Shown here: one piece after another, positions 47,396 through 59,442 of the stretch
How the letters are laid out: the number at the start of each line of letters is the position of its first letter
Position numbering within the stretch: the first letter of the stretch is position 1
Assembly (NCBI RefSeq): GCF_001625195.1
Contig: NC_054389.1
Span: 1,364,001 to 1,428,000 of the forward strand
Length of the DNA: 64,000 bases
DNA from: Drechmeria coniospora
Lineage: Eukaryota > Ascomycota > Sordariomycetes > Hypocreales > Ophiocordycipitaceae
Reading direction: 5' to 3'
Position numbers and translations under genes: made by a program
The notes under the pieces: model-generated
The model's database searches: none
What the model saw: the letters and a program-made list of their open reading frames with translations, nothing else
What the model was told of the DNA's origin: nothing

Positions 47396-47984
47396 ACAAG
47401 ACTGTCAAGGCAATTCTTCCCATTTACTCGCGGCAGGAACCAAACCATCCAGTCGTCCGCCTCCGCCCTTCCCGAACGACGTGGCAGGCGAGCACAGGCG
47501 GCGGCCTTGCAATGCACATACAGGACAAAAGTGTGCTGCTTGTGAAATACCTCGACAAAATGCTAGCATCACTCGAGAAGCACTCGAACCACATCGATGT
47601 CGAACCACATCGATGGGTGACTAAGTAGACTCCGTACAAGTTGAGGAGCCACGGCGGACAGGAGGGAGGATCGAGGCACAACAAGCGATGAAAAGCATTA
47701 CCCATCGTCAGGGAAGGAGCGTTGCTTCGCATTCAACAGTCGGTGGGTCCGCGGCGTTTCTTGACTATGAAGGCGGCCAATCCACGCGCCGCATCCATCC
47801 CACGTACCGCTGGCTGGCCGGCGAAACTGGTCGCTCCTGCGGCCCTCCTGCCGGCACACGAAGCGCAGAACCAAGCGAGGTGCCAATCACACCTCCAGTG
47901 GCAGCTTCTTTATTTCGTACCGGCCACGAAGCAAGTACCGTGATGGCAACGTCGGGTAACCACGACGTCTCAGGTATTACCAAG
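47396..47984. other. Intergenic, no gene seen
   Basis: Mixed sequence between two GTAC islands. A 17-base unit (TCGAACCACATCGATG plus one base) is duplicated in tandem at about 47583-47615. No domain-bearing frame. Confidence 0.45.
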
Positions 47985-48320
47985 CACGATGAACATGTAA
48001 GTACAAGTAGACGGCGCTAATAGATGTACAGGTACATGTACTTAAGACTTGCCAGCTGTGCCGCAGGCACCTACTTAGTATGAGTAGTTGTACAAGTACT
48101 CCGTACGTAGTACAGTGCCTCCCAATATACCGGCCTAGCACTGGGAGGCAAGCACCAAGGTTTCATCCTTCTTGAACACTTCGACTTCCGGTACGGAGTA
48201 ACACGTACATGTACAACTACATCTACTTTCTCAAGGACCTACTTAGTTATCTACATGTACGGAGTACATGTAGTACCAAACCCGTACTCCGTACAGTGTT
48301 AATATACTAATAATAATACG
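47985..48320. repeat. GTAC-word island K
   Basis: Short island. Bases 48251-48273 form a near-perfect palindrome with 10-base arms CTACATGTAC and GTACATGTAG around GGA. Confidence 0.75.
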
Positions 48321-50938
48321 TAGCCGCTCATAATACCCGTGGCTTCCTGCCGTCGCCCCTCGCCCCTCGCCCCTCGGATAGAACTGGCGGTCCCAACAAA
48401 GCCCCTCAAGTGAAAATTTTCATGCCGATCCCATTCATCCCCCCTGCTGCTCGCTCGCATCTCCTCAGAAGCCCTCAATGCCTTTGTCAAGTTGGCCCGT
48501 CCGTCATATGATCATCTCGCGGCAGATGCTATTCGTATCGTCATCACGCGACCATGATCGAAAAGTTGCTTCTCCTATCCGTACCCTTTGCCGTCTCGCA
48601 GCGCGGTTCAACTCCTTGACACGTCGTCGCCGTCGTCCGTGTCTTTGTGCGTGTACTCGCACCATGATGACAGGCCGGCAGCCTTCGATCCATGAGGCAA
48701 ACGAATGGGCACTAGCAGGCATCATCCTCCGACGAGCACGTGTGGAAGCGCAATTGGCCGCGAGCGAACGAGGCTAGGCGCCTAATTCTGTCCGTCTCCC
48801 ACTGGCACGGACACGAGGATGGCGAGGCAAGCGACAGCAAACTTGACGTCCGACGCCCACCTACCTGCATTCGCCAACATCATCTTGGGAATCAGCCGGC
48901 ACCTGCCGCATCGACGTCCGTAACAAATAAGAGGGGAATCGGATCGCCGGGGCACGAAGAGCGAATGGGCCAGCACATCAACCCTTCCGTGCGCACCGCT
49001 CCTTCGTGCCCGGCAACCTCGCACGCCGGTCACGGCGTGCTGCTGTCCACTCATGCTCCGTCGTTCTGGAGGATGTTCTTGTGCTGAAATCCCATAGGCA
49101 GCCGTCCACCCCCCGCCGAACCCTGCATTCGGTCCAGTGATGCCGACGGCGTCGCACGGTGGCCACGGCACTCGCGCACGCTACGCCCTTGCTCCGTACA
49201 CCTAGATTTAGGCACAGTTGCAGCACAAAAGCGCACCATGGCGGCCGCATGGCTCCGCAGCATGTCCGTACGTGTCGGAAGCTCCAAGAGCGGCCAACTA
49301 TCCGGCATCATTTCAAGCCTGCAGGGCCACGATTGCCTACAGCCATCGACCGTGAATGATGGGTCATGCCGCGTGAATCCCGAGTCTTGGGTGGCAGGCA
49401 TCGACTCCATACCATCAGGTTGGGCTCCAACCCAGGGCTCCAACCCAGCGACGCACACCTTGATGCTGGCCGGGGGGTTGCTCATCCTGCATCAGCCGCA
49501 CTCGCACCCCCGTTGCCTCCCCTCCCTCCCGTGCTGTTGCTCGTCGTACTTTGGCGTGCTCGTACAGTACGTGTGTGGCACTCCAACAACGGTCAAACAC
49601 GTTTCGGTGTAGGCATGTATATGGAAGTTGCCGAATACAACGTCAACTTGCAGATGGAGCCGTGGAACTCGCTCCGTGCTGCTGTTGATTCCCCAGCCAC
49701 AGCCGGAGTCCGCTGCCCTCGGCTGGTCCGAACGGGCAACGGGTAGCCAACCATTCAGCGGGGCTCAGCTAGGCTCGTCCCGCATCCCGTGCCCCACCAT
49801 GCTGAAAAGCCGTTGACCCGTCCCGCACCAACGGGGTGGGCCGGGCGGATCCGACTTTTGGCTTCATTCCGCATGCCCGAGCCAGGACCCAGGCTCATTG
49901 GACGGGCGATGTTCATTTGAACTGACCGTCTCAATGTCCAACGTCCGAAGTCGGCGAGCGGGTGCTTGTCGGTACTATCGGCACTGGAGCGCTGCGTGCG
50001 AGCTGTCGTCATCGATCGCGGGTGACTGGTGACGATCAGCGACTCGTGGACCCCCCTCTCTGTACACAAACGCTGCTATTCTGTACTATATCTGCACTGC
50101 GTCTCCACTATACTCTGTACGACACTCTGTACTGAGCAATCTCTGCACTATACTCTGCACTTTATTCGGTACTATTCGGTGATATTTCTGAACTACCTAT
50201 TCTCTGCACTATGTTCTGCACCATGCTCCGCCCTACCCTGTACCCTATCTGTACCCTATTTGTACCCTATCTGTGTCCTATCCGTACCCTATCCGTACCC
50301 TGTCTGTACCCTGTCTGTACCCTGTCTGTACTACTTATGCTCTGTAGCATACAGCCCTTGTGCTGTACTCTTTGCAATACTCCGTTACCCGCCTAACCGA
50401 CTTTACAGGCCGGTCCCAAAATGACGGGGCACGGCAACGGCTTCCACATGTCCAAACCGAACGACTGCTCCGTCAGCTGGATGGCCTTGGTGCGTCTGTT
50501 CGACATACGTCGCAGAGAACGCGTGAGCGCTGCGTCATGGTGAACTCCAAGGTAGCTGCGAATCATGTCCATTGTGGCGGGTCGATCGTGCATGTCTCTA
50601 CGGAGTACCCCTATCGTAATCCTCCATGTATGCTCCAACGCTGTCCTGCCCTTCATGCTCGTCCGCACCAGAACAGCAGTATCTACAAGTACAGAATCTA
50701 CCAAGCGGCCACCAACGGGTCGCAAATGAGAATAGGAGAGGTTTGTTGCCCTTGGTGTTCCGGCCGGCAGCAGCGCGTCTGCTCCGCCTCCCAATGTCCA
50801 GAAAATTCAAAACGCCAAATGATGCCGCACTCCGCTGCCTCGGGAATAGGAGGAAGGGGACGTCACAGGTCCGGCAGCGCCGTTCGCATGCAGTCGGTCA
50901 TTCCATCGTCCCGCCCTCTCTCCAAGCAAAAGCTTCGT
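48321..50938. other. Gene-poor gap downstream of Lon
   Basis: No credible gene in 2.6 kb. Contains the degenerate 11-base minisatellite at 50065-50345. The right end is the 3' flank of the Lon gene. Confidence 0.5.
50065..50345. repeat. Degenerate minisatellite, period about 11
   Basis: Right half (about 50235-50335) has consecutive TGTACCCTATC / TGTACCCTGTC units. The left half (50065-50230) has diverged CTCTGCACTATA-type units. Pyrimidine-rich on +. The unit resembles neither a telomere repeat nor the GTAC islands. Confidence 0.8.
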
Positions 50939-53900
50939 CTAATCGTCGTCCTCGGATCGCTCGTGCGCCTCCTTCTTTTGCTGAAGTTTCCACTCGCAAA
51001 TCTTGCACTTGTTGGCCTGCTCGCGGTCGACGTGCGGGAAGACGAGGTCAAACACCTCGCTGTACCACCCGACGGCGTGGCCCTCGATGCCCTCTTTGAT
51101 GTTCTGTAACCTCCATCGTCAGCGCCGTTCCTTGGTCCGAGCAGGGAGGGGCGGGGCATGTCGGCTTCGTCAAGTCAGTCACCTACCTGTGGCAGCTCCA
51201 GCCAGTCCGACATGTTGTCGGCCGGGAAGATGATGGTCTTGCACCCTGCTCGGCGCGCCGCCACCGTCTTCTCCCTGAGGCCTCCGATCCTCAGCACCTT
51301 TCCGGTCAGCGTGAGCTCGCCCGTCATGGCCATGGCGGGGTTGACGGGTGTCTCCAGCGCGAGCGAGAGGAGAGAGGTAGCCATGGTGATTCCCGCCGAG
51401 GGGCCGTCCTTGGACACCGCCCCGTCCGGCACGTGCAGGTGCATCTTGGCCTTGTCGAAGAAGTGGTTGTCGGGGAATTGCTTGACCATGAACGACTTGG
51501 CGAACGAGTAGGCAATGGTCGTCGACTCCTTCATGACCGACTTGAGATTGCCCGTGATCTCCAAGCTGGGTCGAGTGCTCGGCCGCAACGGTGCCTGCAG
51601 GATGGATTCGATGTACATGGCGGCACCGCCCATCTGCGTCCAAGCGAGGCCCATCGACACACCGGGCGGGCTGACGTCGTAGAGACGGTCGGAGGTGAAG
51701 ACGGGCGGTCCGATGTAGTCCGTCAGGTTGTCCTTGCCAATCTCGACGTGGACGCTGTCGGGAACGTCCAGTGCCTTCCGCGGCTTCTCCGTCGTCTCTG
51801 CCTCGCCCATCTCGCTCGCGGCCGAGCCCTTTCCATCGTCGACGGAGCCGCTGGCGGCTTCCTCGGCCTTCTTGTGGCCTTCTTCCACCGCCGCCTTGCC
51901 TTCGTCCGTCAAGGCCTCTTCCTCGGGCAGGGCTTCCTCACCCAGATCCTTGACGATTTTGAGGGCCGACTTTCGATAGACCTTTTCTATCTGCTTCTTG
52001 AGGTTGCGAACACCCGATTCTCGACAGTACGACTTGATCAGCTCCTCGATCGCCTCGTCCGTGAGGTTCACGTCTGCATTCTTGAGGCCGGCCGCTTCCT
52101 TGGCGGCGGGGCCCAGATACGTGTTGGCGATGGCCTTCTTCTCATCCGCGACGTAACCCGACAGGGTGATCAACTCCATGCGATCCAGCAACGGCCTAGG
52201 GATGGTGTCCGTCATGTTGGCGGTGCACACGAAGAGCACCTTGGACAGATCCACCGGCACATCCATGTAGTGATCCAGGAACGAGCTGTTCTGTTCCGGG
52301 TCGAGAAGCTCCAGCAGGGCCGAGGACGGGTCCCCCTGGTATCCTCGTCCGATCTTGTCGACCTCGTCGATCAGGATGAGCGGGTTTTCCGTCTGACACT
52401 TCTTCAACGCTTGGATGATGCGGCCGGGCAGGGCACCAACGTAGGTCCTTCGGTGGCCCTTGATCTCGGCCACGTCGGTCAAGCCACCGACGCTGAAGCG
52501 GTAGTACTGTCGATTGAGGGCTCGGGCGATGGACTTGCCGATGCTCGTCTTGCCGACGCCCGGCGGGCCGACGAAGCAGAGTATCTTGCCCTCGACGGTG
52601 CCGCGCAGCTTTCCCACGGCGATGAACTCGAGTATGCGGTCCTTGACGTCCTGCAGGCCGTAGTGGTCCTCGTTCAGAACCTTGGTCGCGTGCGGGATGG
52701 AAAAGTTCTCGGCGCTCCGCTGGCCCCAAGGAACCTGGGTGAGCCAGTCGAGGTAGTTTCGCGTCACGTTGAACTCGGACGCGGCCGTTTCCAGATGGGC
52801 CAGTTTGTTGAGCTCCTCGTCGAAAACCTTGCGGACGGCATCGGGCATGGCCAGCTTGGCCGCCTTCTCCTTGAACTTCTCGACGAGCTTGTCCTTGCCG
52901 TCGGATTCCAGACCGAGCTCGCGGCGAATGCCCTTCATCTGCTCCATGAGCCAGTACTCGCGCTGACGTTTGCTTATCTTGTTTTCGACGTCCTTGGTGA
53001 TCTTGGACTGGAGCTGAGCGTTCATCAGCTCCTTCTTGAGGACGACGAGCGCTTTCTGCATCCGCTCCTCGACGTTCATGCAAGCCAAGACCTCCTGCAG
53101 TTCCTTCTGCTCACCCGACGACACGGCGGCGGCAAAATCGGCGAGCTTGCCGGGTTCGGAGGTGACATTGCCGGTGGACTGGCTCATGGAGAAGGTGGAT
53201 ATTTGGTCGCGGAACAGGTTGTTCATGGTGGCAACCTCCTTGAAGACGTTGACGATTTCGTTGGTCACGGCGCGCACCACCGGGCTCTTTGGGTCGTAGG
53301 GACTGTCCACCAGGTTTTCCACGTTGACGAGGCTCACGGGATACCGCTTGAGGAACGACGTCGGCTCGTACTTTTCCGCCACCTGGTCGGGCTTCCGCTC
53401 GACGGCGCCCTCTTCGAAACTGGCGACGACGTCGCCCTTCCTCTCGTGCTGCGTCTCCTCGGCCGACTTTTGGGGTATCGGCAGCGGCGCCTCGGGCTCC
53501 GGCGTTTCGTCCGCCTTCTTGGCGTCGTGACCGCCGGGCGGCACGAGGCTCGAGAGTCGGATTCGGCGATGCGGGTATAGGATGGCGGTCAAGGCGCCTT
53601 CCTGGCCGTGTATGGGGAACGCGCTCGTGATTTGGGCAAAGACACCGACGTCGTAGACATCGTCGACGTTCCGGATGACGTCTTGGTCTTCGTTTTCGTC
53701 CTTGAACAGGAAGGCTCCAACGTAGGGCTGTCCGCGCTTGATGGACTCGGTGATGGCCGTGGCGACGTCGGGGTCCTTGATGGTGATGGCCTTGTAGAAA
53801 CCAGGGAAGAGTGGCCGGCGCGCGATGGGGATGGCAAGCACTTGCGGGTACACTTCGGGCACGACGGGTTTCTGGAGGGCCCTCTCCGCCGGCTTACGAC

Positions 53901-54360
53901 CCTTCTTCCCACCGTCGCCGCCGTCGCCTCCCGCCGCCGAGCCGGAGCCGGAGGCGGGCGACGATGCCGAGGCCTTGCCATCCGGAGACTGGGCACCGCC
54001 TTCGGTCTTGGCGGCGGCGGGCGAGTCGGCGCCGCAAGCCTCTGGGGCTTCTTTTTTCTTCCGCTCCGAGTTCGCCTTCACCTCCTCCTCGGATAGGGGT
54101 TCGGTAGGTAGCTCGACGGCCGAGTCGAAAAAGTTGTCCTTTCCTTTATCATCCTTTTCCTTTCTTAGCCTCGTGCTCGTAGAGAAGACGGCGGAAGCGA
54201 ATGGCGGGCGAAGGACGGGCAGCCGGCGGGAGCAAACGTGGTGACGGGACGTCTGTGACAACAGCGGCCACGCGGTCGACGTAGGCGCTGGCGGCAGTTT
54301 ATTCGCTCGGGAAGCGGAGCGTTCCAGTAGACGCCCGGCAACACGGGACCGAGGTATCAT
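50939..54360 (-). CDS. PIM1: Mitochondrial Lon protease (Pim1)
   Basis: Two exons: 54360-51187 and 51103-50939, with an 83-base intron (GTAGGT...CTGTTACAG), giving 1112 residues. The short last exon supplies [20 protein letters not shown] and a charged tail. The start [20 protein letters not shown] is an Arg/Ser-rich mitochondrial targeting sequence. Then an acidic/Gly-rich linker, the Lon N-domain ([13 protein letters not shown]), the AAA+ domain with Walker A GPPGVGKT (K604) and Walker [10 protein letters not shown], and the protease domain with S988 in KDGPSAG and K1031 in LREKTVAA. The Ser-Lys gap of 43 equals that of E. coli Lon (S679/K722). It degrades damaged matrix proteins and supports mtDNA maintenance. 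An Ala/Glu/Ser-rich insert lies before the AAA+ small domain, as in yeast Pim1. The open frame extends 34 codons upstream without ATG. Confidence 0.97.
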
Positions 54361-54734
54361 GGCGGGAGCGACTGAGGATGGATGACAGCGATGAGAGGGA
54401 CGTGGGTGGCGGAGGCGGCAACGAGAGGCGGCAACGCGATGGCCGAGGCTCGGCCGAAGCACAGGATGGTGGCGAGCTGGAGAAGGGACCGGCGGAAAAT
54501 GGTGGTTGAGTTGGAGAGCTTACGATGGCAGAGTTTTGCGTGTCGTCGTATCGCCAATTGGGAGCATCGCCGCTGCGCTGCAGCAGAACGATGGGGAGGT
54601 AAGGAGGAGGGGGGGGGGAGGGCAGGCAAGCAGCAAAGCATGAGCTTCGAAGCAAACTTCACGACGACATGCCAGGAAAAAGGCCGACAAGGAGCTTTCA
54701 GCGGCAAATCTTCGGAGGAGCGACATTCGTTGCT

Positions 54735-55570
54735 AAGCTAGTAATACGGAGTGCTGTAAGTACATGTAAGTACCTGTACGGAGTTCGGAGTACAGTAATA
54801 AGTACAGCTATACTCCGCACTGTACAACTTCTGTACAGCACTTACAGTACTTAAGTACAGTACTTATATACAGTACTTACGTACTTACTCCGTACTGTAG
54901 GCCATGTCACCTAGGAGGCATCATGTGACCCCTGTAACTGCAGGACGGGACGAATGAAAGGCGCATTTCCTTCCCGAATTTCGTCCATACTTTCCTGCAG
55001 GAGAATTGCAACTACGGCAAAATTAGTTGAAAAGCTTTGGGATATCGAATTGGACAGTGTTGGTGGTGTAGATGGAAAGCGTTGACTGATGACGTTGGTC
55101 TTGTTGCTTATGGAGGATTTGCGTTGGTATAACGCGGCTCTCTTGAATTGCCTGTACTATACGGAGTCCTCCGTCCGTACTGTATGTATGTACTGTAGTA
55201 CGTCTATTGTCGGTAATGTTCATGGATGGGAGGTACTTGTGTTTACAAAAACAATTGCAGAGCCTACAAGTACCTCGAGTTGCTTTTGCCAAATTGGGCC
55301 ATGAGACGCCGTGGGATTAGGGTGGCCCAGTCTAAGTGCCTGTTCAAGTAATGTGAAGCACAATACTATACCGACATGTTCTTCTTCGCATGCAGTATTG
55401 CTTACAAAGTACGGAGAACGGAGTAATTGTTGGCTCCGTATTATTGCCCATTATCATGTCAACGAGTACATGCACAAGTACGGAGACTCCGCAGACCTAA
55501 GGTGTACTGAATAAGCAAGTAGATATAAAGTATCAATGCTTTATATCTACTTATACAGTACACCTACAAA
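54735..55570. repeat. GTAC-word islands L1 and L2
   Basis: Two clusters, 54735-54905 and 55160-55570, separated by about 250 bases with few GTAC words. Confidence 0.7.
55500..55565. repeat. Long imperfect inverted repeat (hairpin)
   Basis: Outer arms AGGTGTACTG (55500-55509) and its complement (55556-55565) and inner 13-base perfect arms AGTAGATATAAAG (55518-55530) and CTTTATATCTACT (55539-55551), loop TATCAATG, with a small bulge between outer and inner arms. A stem of some 25 pairs could form in RNA or single-stranded DNA. Confidence 0.9.
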
Positions 55571-55914
55571 TGTAAGAAAAGGACTTGCATGCAATGTACC
55601 TCCAGTATGTAATTTCCAGCTAGTGAGGCGTCACGGTGACCCGAAGGTATGAAGGAGCGTTGCAGCCTGACTCATTATCAATGGCGCAAAGCAGGTTTGG
55701 CGCTTACGTCCTACACCAGTGGCCAGAACGTGAAAACTGTCTCCTTCCTCTCAAATACTTTCGGTTACATCAAGCCATTGTACGGAGTCCATGAAGTGAA
55801 TGAATCGTGGGCCGCTTCCCGCTGCAAGGTGCGTGCCTCTTAGTGCCCTATGAGGCCAAGAAGAAAGTGTGTCGATGGAAAATCAACAAGATAAGGGATC
55901 TGTCTATGAGAAAG

Positions 55915-55992
55915 TACCCGGCAGGACAGGCAGGACAGGCAGGCAGACAGGCAGACAGGTAGGCAGGCAGACAGACAGACAGGCAGGCAGGG
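55915..55992. repeat. GGCAGACA/GGCAGG microsatellite
   Basis: Imperfect array of 4-base-based units GGCA/GACA, purine-rich on +. Simple-sequence DNA. Confidence 0.85.
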
Positions 55993-56679
55993 GTAGAGTT
56001 AGGTGTCCCCAGAGGGCCCCTGGGAGATGCAAACGTCTTCATGAATGCAATAGACAACTTTGCGTAGTTGGGGTAGGACTTGGGTTCCTATTCGGCATAT
56101 TTGTTACTCCATGTAATTGCGTCAAGGTATACTAATAATATTATACGGCACGCATGCGGTCGTCCAGAGCATGGCATAGTCACAATCGCGATGCCGGCAC
56201 AAGCCCTTTGAAACGCTTTCTTCTTCGTGGAATACTCCATGCTTTGCCAAGAGTCTCGGTAGATGGGTTAGCGAGAGGTCTCTTTGTGATTTTGAAATTT
56301 TTGCCTATCCGACCGACCGCATTGGCTGTCGTCTCCTGGATTGGATGTTGCCGCAAACAGTTCTGCTCCGCTGCGGTAGGGTGAGCATCTACTTCAGCAT
56401 CCTGTCCGCAAGGGCGCGTGTATACGCTACGATGGCGATGGAGAATGTTTCGCTCCACGAGCGCATGAAATCCGCGGCAGTAGACCGTCTGCATGGGTGG
56501 GAATGCCATGTATGCTTCCTCACCGACTGCTTCGACCTCGGCCAAGCGGCTCCTGCCGAGGTGCGAAGAAACTCAAGGAACCATGGGCATGCAGGATGCG
56601 GCCTCGGGGGAAGGTCCCTTGAAATAATATAAAACTCCTTCTCCCTCTCCGCCTGCTTGCAGTTTTCCTCCTTCTTCCG

Positions 56680-58105
56680 ATGTGGCGGAATGCGAGTCTA
56701 GGCTCGTGGCTCTCTAGGCTCATGGCTCTCCCAAATCGGAACCCCGGACGCATGCCGGCCGACGATGACCTTGGCTACTTCCGAGACTTACCGTGGGACA
56801 CTAGGGAGTCCGTTGAGCTACGACGTCAAGATGTCGCCCAACTTTTTTATGCATTATCGCGCTCCGTTGAGCGTAGCGTCACCTCTCCCACCAGCCGTAC
56901 CCTGGCACGCCGTTTCTACAACGTGCGGCATCATGTGCTGCATGGCATGGTAGAGCTTCAACATTTTGCTCATCTCATCCGGTGCATCAGAGACAGGAAA
57001 AGGTTCGATCTGGATGTCTGGGACGCTGCCATCATCTGCCTTCAAGCCCTCGATGCCATCCCACTTCCCCAGCACAACTCCAGCTGGCCCCGCAAAGGTA
57101 TGGTGACTGACGGATGTTGCGTCCTTGAACGGAGTGGCCGCTGACGAATCGGTAATTGCCGACGCAGAGAGTCGCGAGGTTGATTCGAGAACCTTTCCCT
57201 TCAGCTCCTTGCCTTATGAGCTGAGGCTCACGATCTGGGAGTTGGCCTTTCCGCAACTGTCCGGAGCGCCGCGTGTTCTTGAATTCTACGTCGTCCTAGG
57301 CTACAGTGGACTCTGGCTGCCGCGTGCGTCGAACCGGGTGCTGCTCGGAATCTATCCTTCCATTGCCCTGGTGGAGATGACGATGCAGAGCCGGCTCTTG
57401 CTCGCCATCAACCAGGAAACACGCGCCTTGGCAACGCGCATTTGGCCGCATACTCTCTGTCCGGGAACGACTGATAACGCTGCCAGCGTTCGGTTCAACA
57501 GGTATCTGGACGTTGTCATGCTGCGCGTGGCCGACCATGAGCAGGTTACTGCCTACAACACCGACTTGCCCATCCCCTTGTTTCAGTACCAAGTGTTCAA
57601 CCTTTCCATCAACCCCTATGAATTCAGGCCCTGCTCGCGCGACAGCGTCACTTCCGAACCGTGGTTGAAATCCTTCACTCACCTGAAAAGGCTCATCTTG
57701 TACGATTCCGACGCCATGTGGGAGTCCAGTGGACGCAGTTTGATCGACAGATCGTGGTCGCACCTGAGCCATCGTACCAAGTGCCTCGTCATCATCGCCG
57801 ACGTGCCCTTGGACTATGGCGAATTCTTTTGCACCCTTGCCCATTGGCCTTCATATCTCACCCTCGGACCGGTTGCTGCACTCCGAGAACTGAAGGGCTC
57901 TACGCTGAAGCTGATAGAGCCCCGGGAGAGGCATCGGTTTTTCGACGTCGGCGACCAGTGGGGCGACTACGGACGTGGATCGTGGCCCATGGTTGAAGTC
58001 GATCTCAGCGAGAACATCGTGGTGGACGAGAGTTCATTGCCACGCCTCATCCGACGTTGCGTACTACGTCTGCCCGAAAGCAACCGGTACTTGTTCGAAT
58101 CCTAG
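56680..58105 (+). CDS. 2EXR-domain protein with an N-terminal helical extension
   Basis: Two exons: 56680-57097 and 57168-58105, with a 70-base intron (donor GTATGG, acceptor GACGCAG, branch CTGACGA), phase agreeing, giving 451 residues. The second exon begins ESREVDSRTF and runs into FPFSSLPYELRLTIWELAFP, the hallmark of the fungal 2EXR domain (F/LPxELRxxIWxxA). The rest, with INQETRALA, continues the family. The first exon encodes about 139 residues with helical, charged character and no domain I recognise. Whether the exons belong to one gene is inferred from phase agreement and the loss of an ATG near the start of the second frame. Function of 2EXR proteins is unknown. Confidence 0.75.
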
Positions 58106-59442
58106 ACACACGTGTACTGTCCACACACCTATAGCTCAACATTCCCCTGACACAAAGGATGGCACGGCATGCGATGCACCGGTGGAGATGCATTCATCCA
58201 TGGCGAGAATCAACATGACCGGCTCAGCTGCCTCGATCCATTGTGCAACATACAGTATAGTTAGGTAAAAAAAAAAAAAACCCTAAAACCTTACCAGACC
58301 ATCGAAACGGCCGCTGCCACCTTGTTTGGCGATGAGGAGCCGTGGTCGCCTTTCTGCCCCGTCATCCGTTTGGTCTTATCCCATGCTGCTTGCAGTCGTC
58401 TGAATGGGGGGAAGAATTGTGGTACGATTGGTGTCGTGTGAAGTGTCGTGTGAAGTATCAAGGCTGCCATCACGGTTACTGCACCCCGCCAACTTGGGTG
58501 TGCAGTAAAATGCAAGTAAGGCGTACATGCAAGTACAGAGCAATAGTACAGTACGGAGTATTATTCATCATGAGAGAACATTCACGTACAGTGCAAGTCA
58601 GTACAGTATACTCCGTAAGCAGGTAAGTACACCTATTATAACACTAGGTGTAAGTAAGTACTTTGTAAAGACGGAGTATGAAGTCTACAGTACGGAGTAA
58701 GCCCAGTAAGTATGTACTGTAAGTACTTGTACTTGTACTTAAGCATGGAGAAGTACAAGTAAGAGCCGTACAACTTTGGTAAGAAAAAAGTGCTCCAGAC
58801 GGCGTGGCGCCCAGTACAGGAGGTGCACAGCTACTGTAGATAAGAAATAACAGTAATACTTTTTTATATCCGTTCTTGTACATGTACTGTAGGTGTAAAG
58901 TAGTACATGTAAGTACCGCACAGTTACTCCGTAGGTGAACAGTACTTGTAATACAGTAAGACGCAAGTACGGAGTATGTGGTAATTATCATAAGATACAT
59001 GTAAGTAAGTAAGTAAGTACAACGTCTTATTCAAGTACAGTATTCAAGCACGGGAACATATCTACTTAATCGACATTACGTACTCCGTACTGTATCTGCA
59101 GTACGTACGGAGTAGTTGTACTTGGTAATTGCATACAAGCAAGAAAATGCTGCAAGTACTTACTGTACTTACATACTTACTATAGCACTCTAGCGTCTGC
59201 ATTCTAGTTATTGCCCCACCCCCGCAGAGAGAGTAGTGGACGTGCCGAAACGCTCAGTGAATGACGCGTTCACCTTTTCCGGAGCATAGGACGGCGTGCT
59301 GCTCGTGCATCATGATTGCTCGTCATTACACCTAACTCGTCATACGTGGTGATAGCAGCTGGTCGTGACCCAGATAGAGAGTACATACACCACCCCCGAC
59401 ATTGTATTCATCAACGACCTCTCCACCCGGCACGAACGAACA
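58106..59442. repeat. GTAC-word island M and flanks
   Basis: Terminator side of the 2EXR gene (with a 14-base A run near 58267) followed by a dense GTAC island at 58500-59210. The last 230 bases are the presumed promoter of the next gene. Confidence 0.75.

Larger units (their letters stand above)
54361..56679. other. Divergent 2.3 kb gap between Lon and the 2EXR gene
   Basis: Holds the Lon promoter (GC-rich, 54361-54730), two GTAC islands (54735-54905 and 55160-55570), a long hairpin and a GGCAGACA-type microsatellite. No gene supported. Confidence 0.55.

Noticed and set aside
3205..48320. GTAC islands as CRISPR-like arrays
   Set aside because: There is no constant repeat with unique spacers; words vary in length and spacing, and the genome is eukaryotic.
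51433..53580. 715-codon open frame on + antisense to Lon
   Set aside because: GC-rich codon use of Lon keeps the opposite strand open; the translation is Leu/Gly/Asp/Arg-rich without any motif, and Lon itself has all its catalytic residues on the other strand.
58260..58290. AACCCTAAAACC telomere-like string next to an A run
   Set aside because: Only one imperfect unit; not a telomere repeat array.
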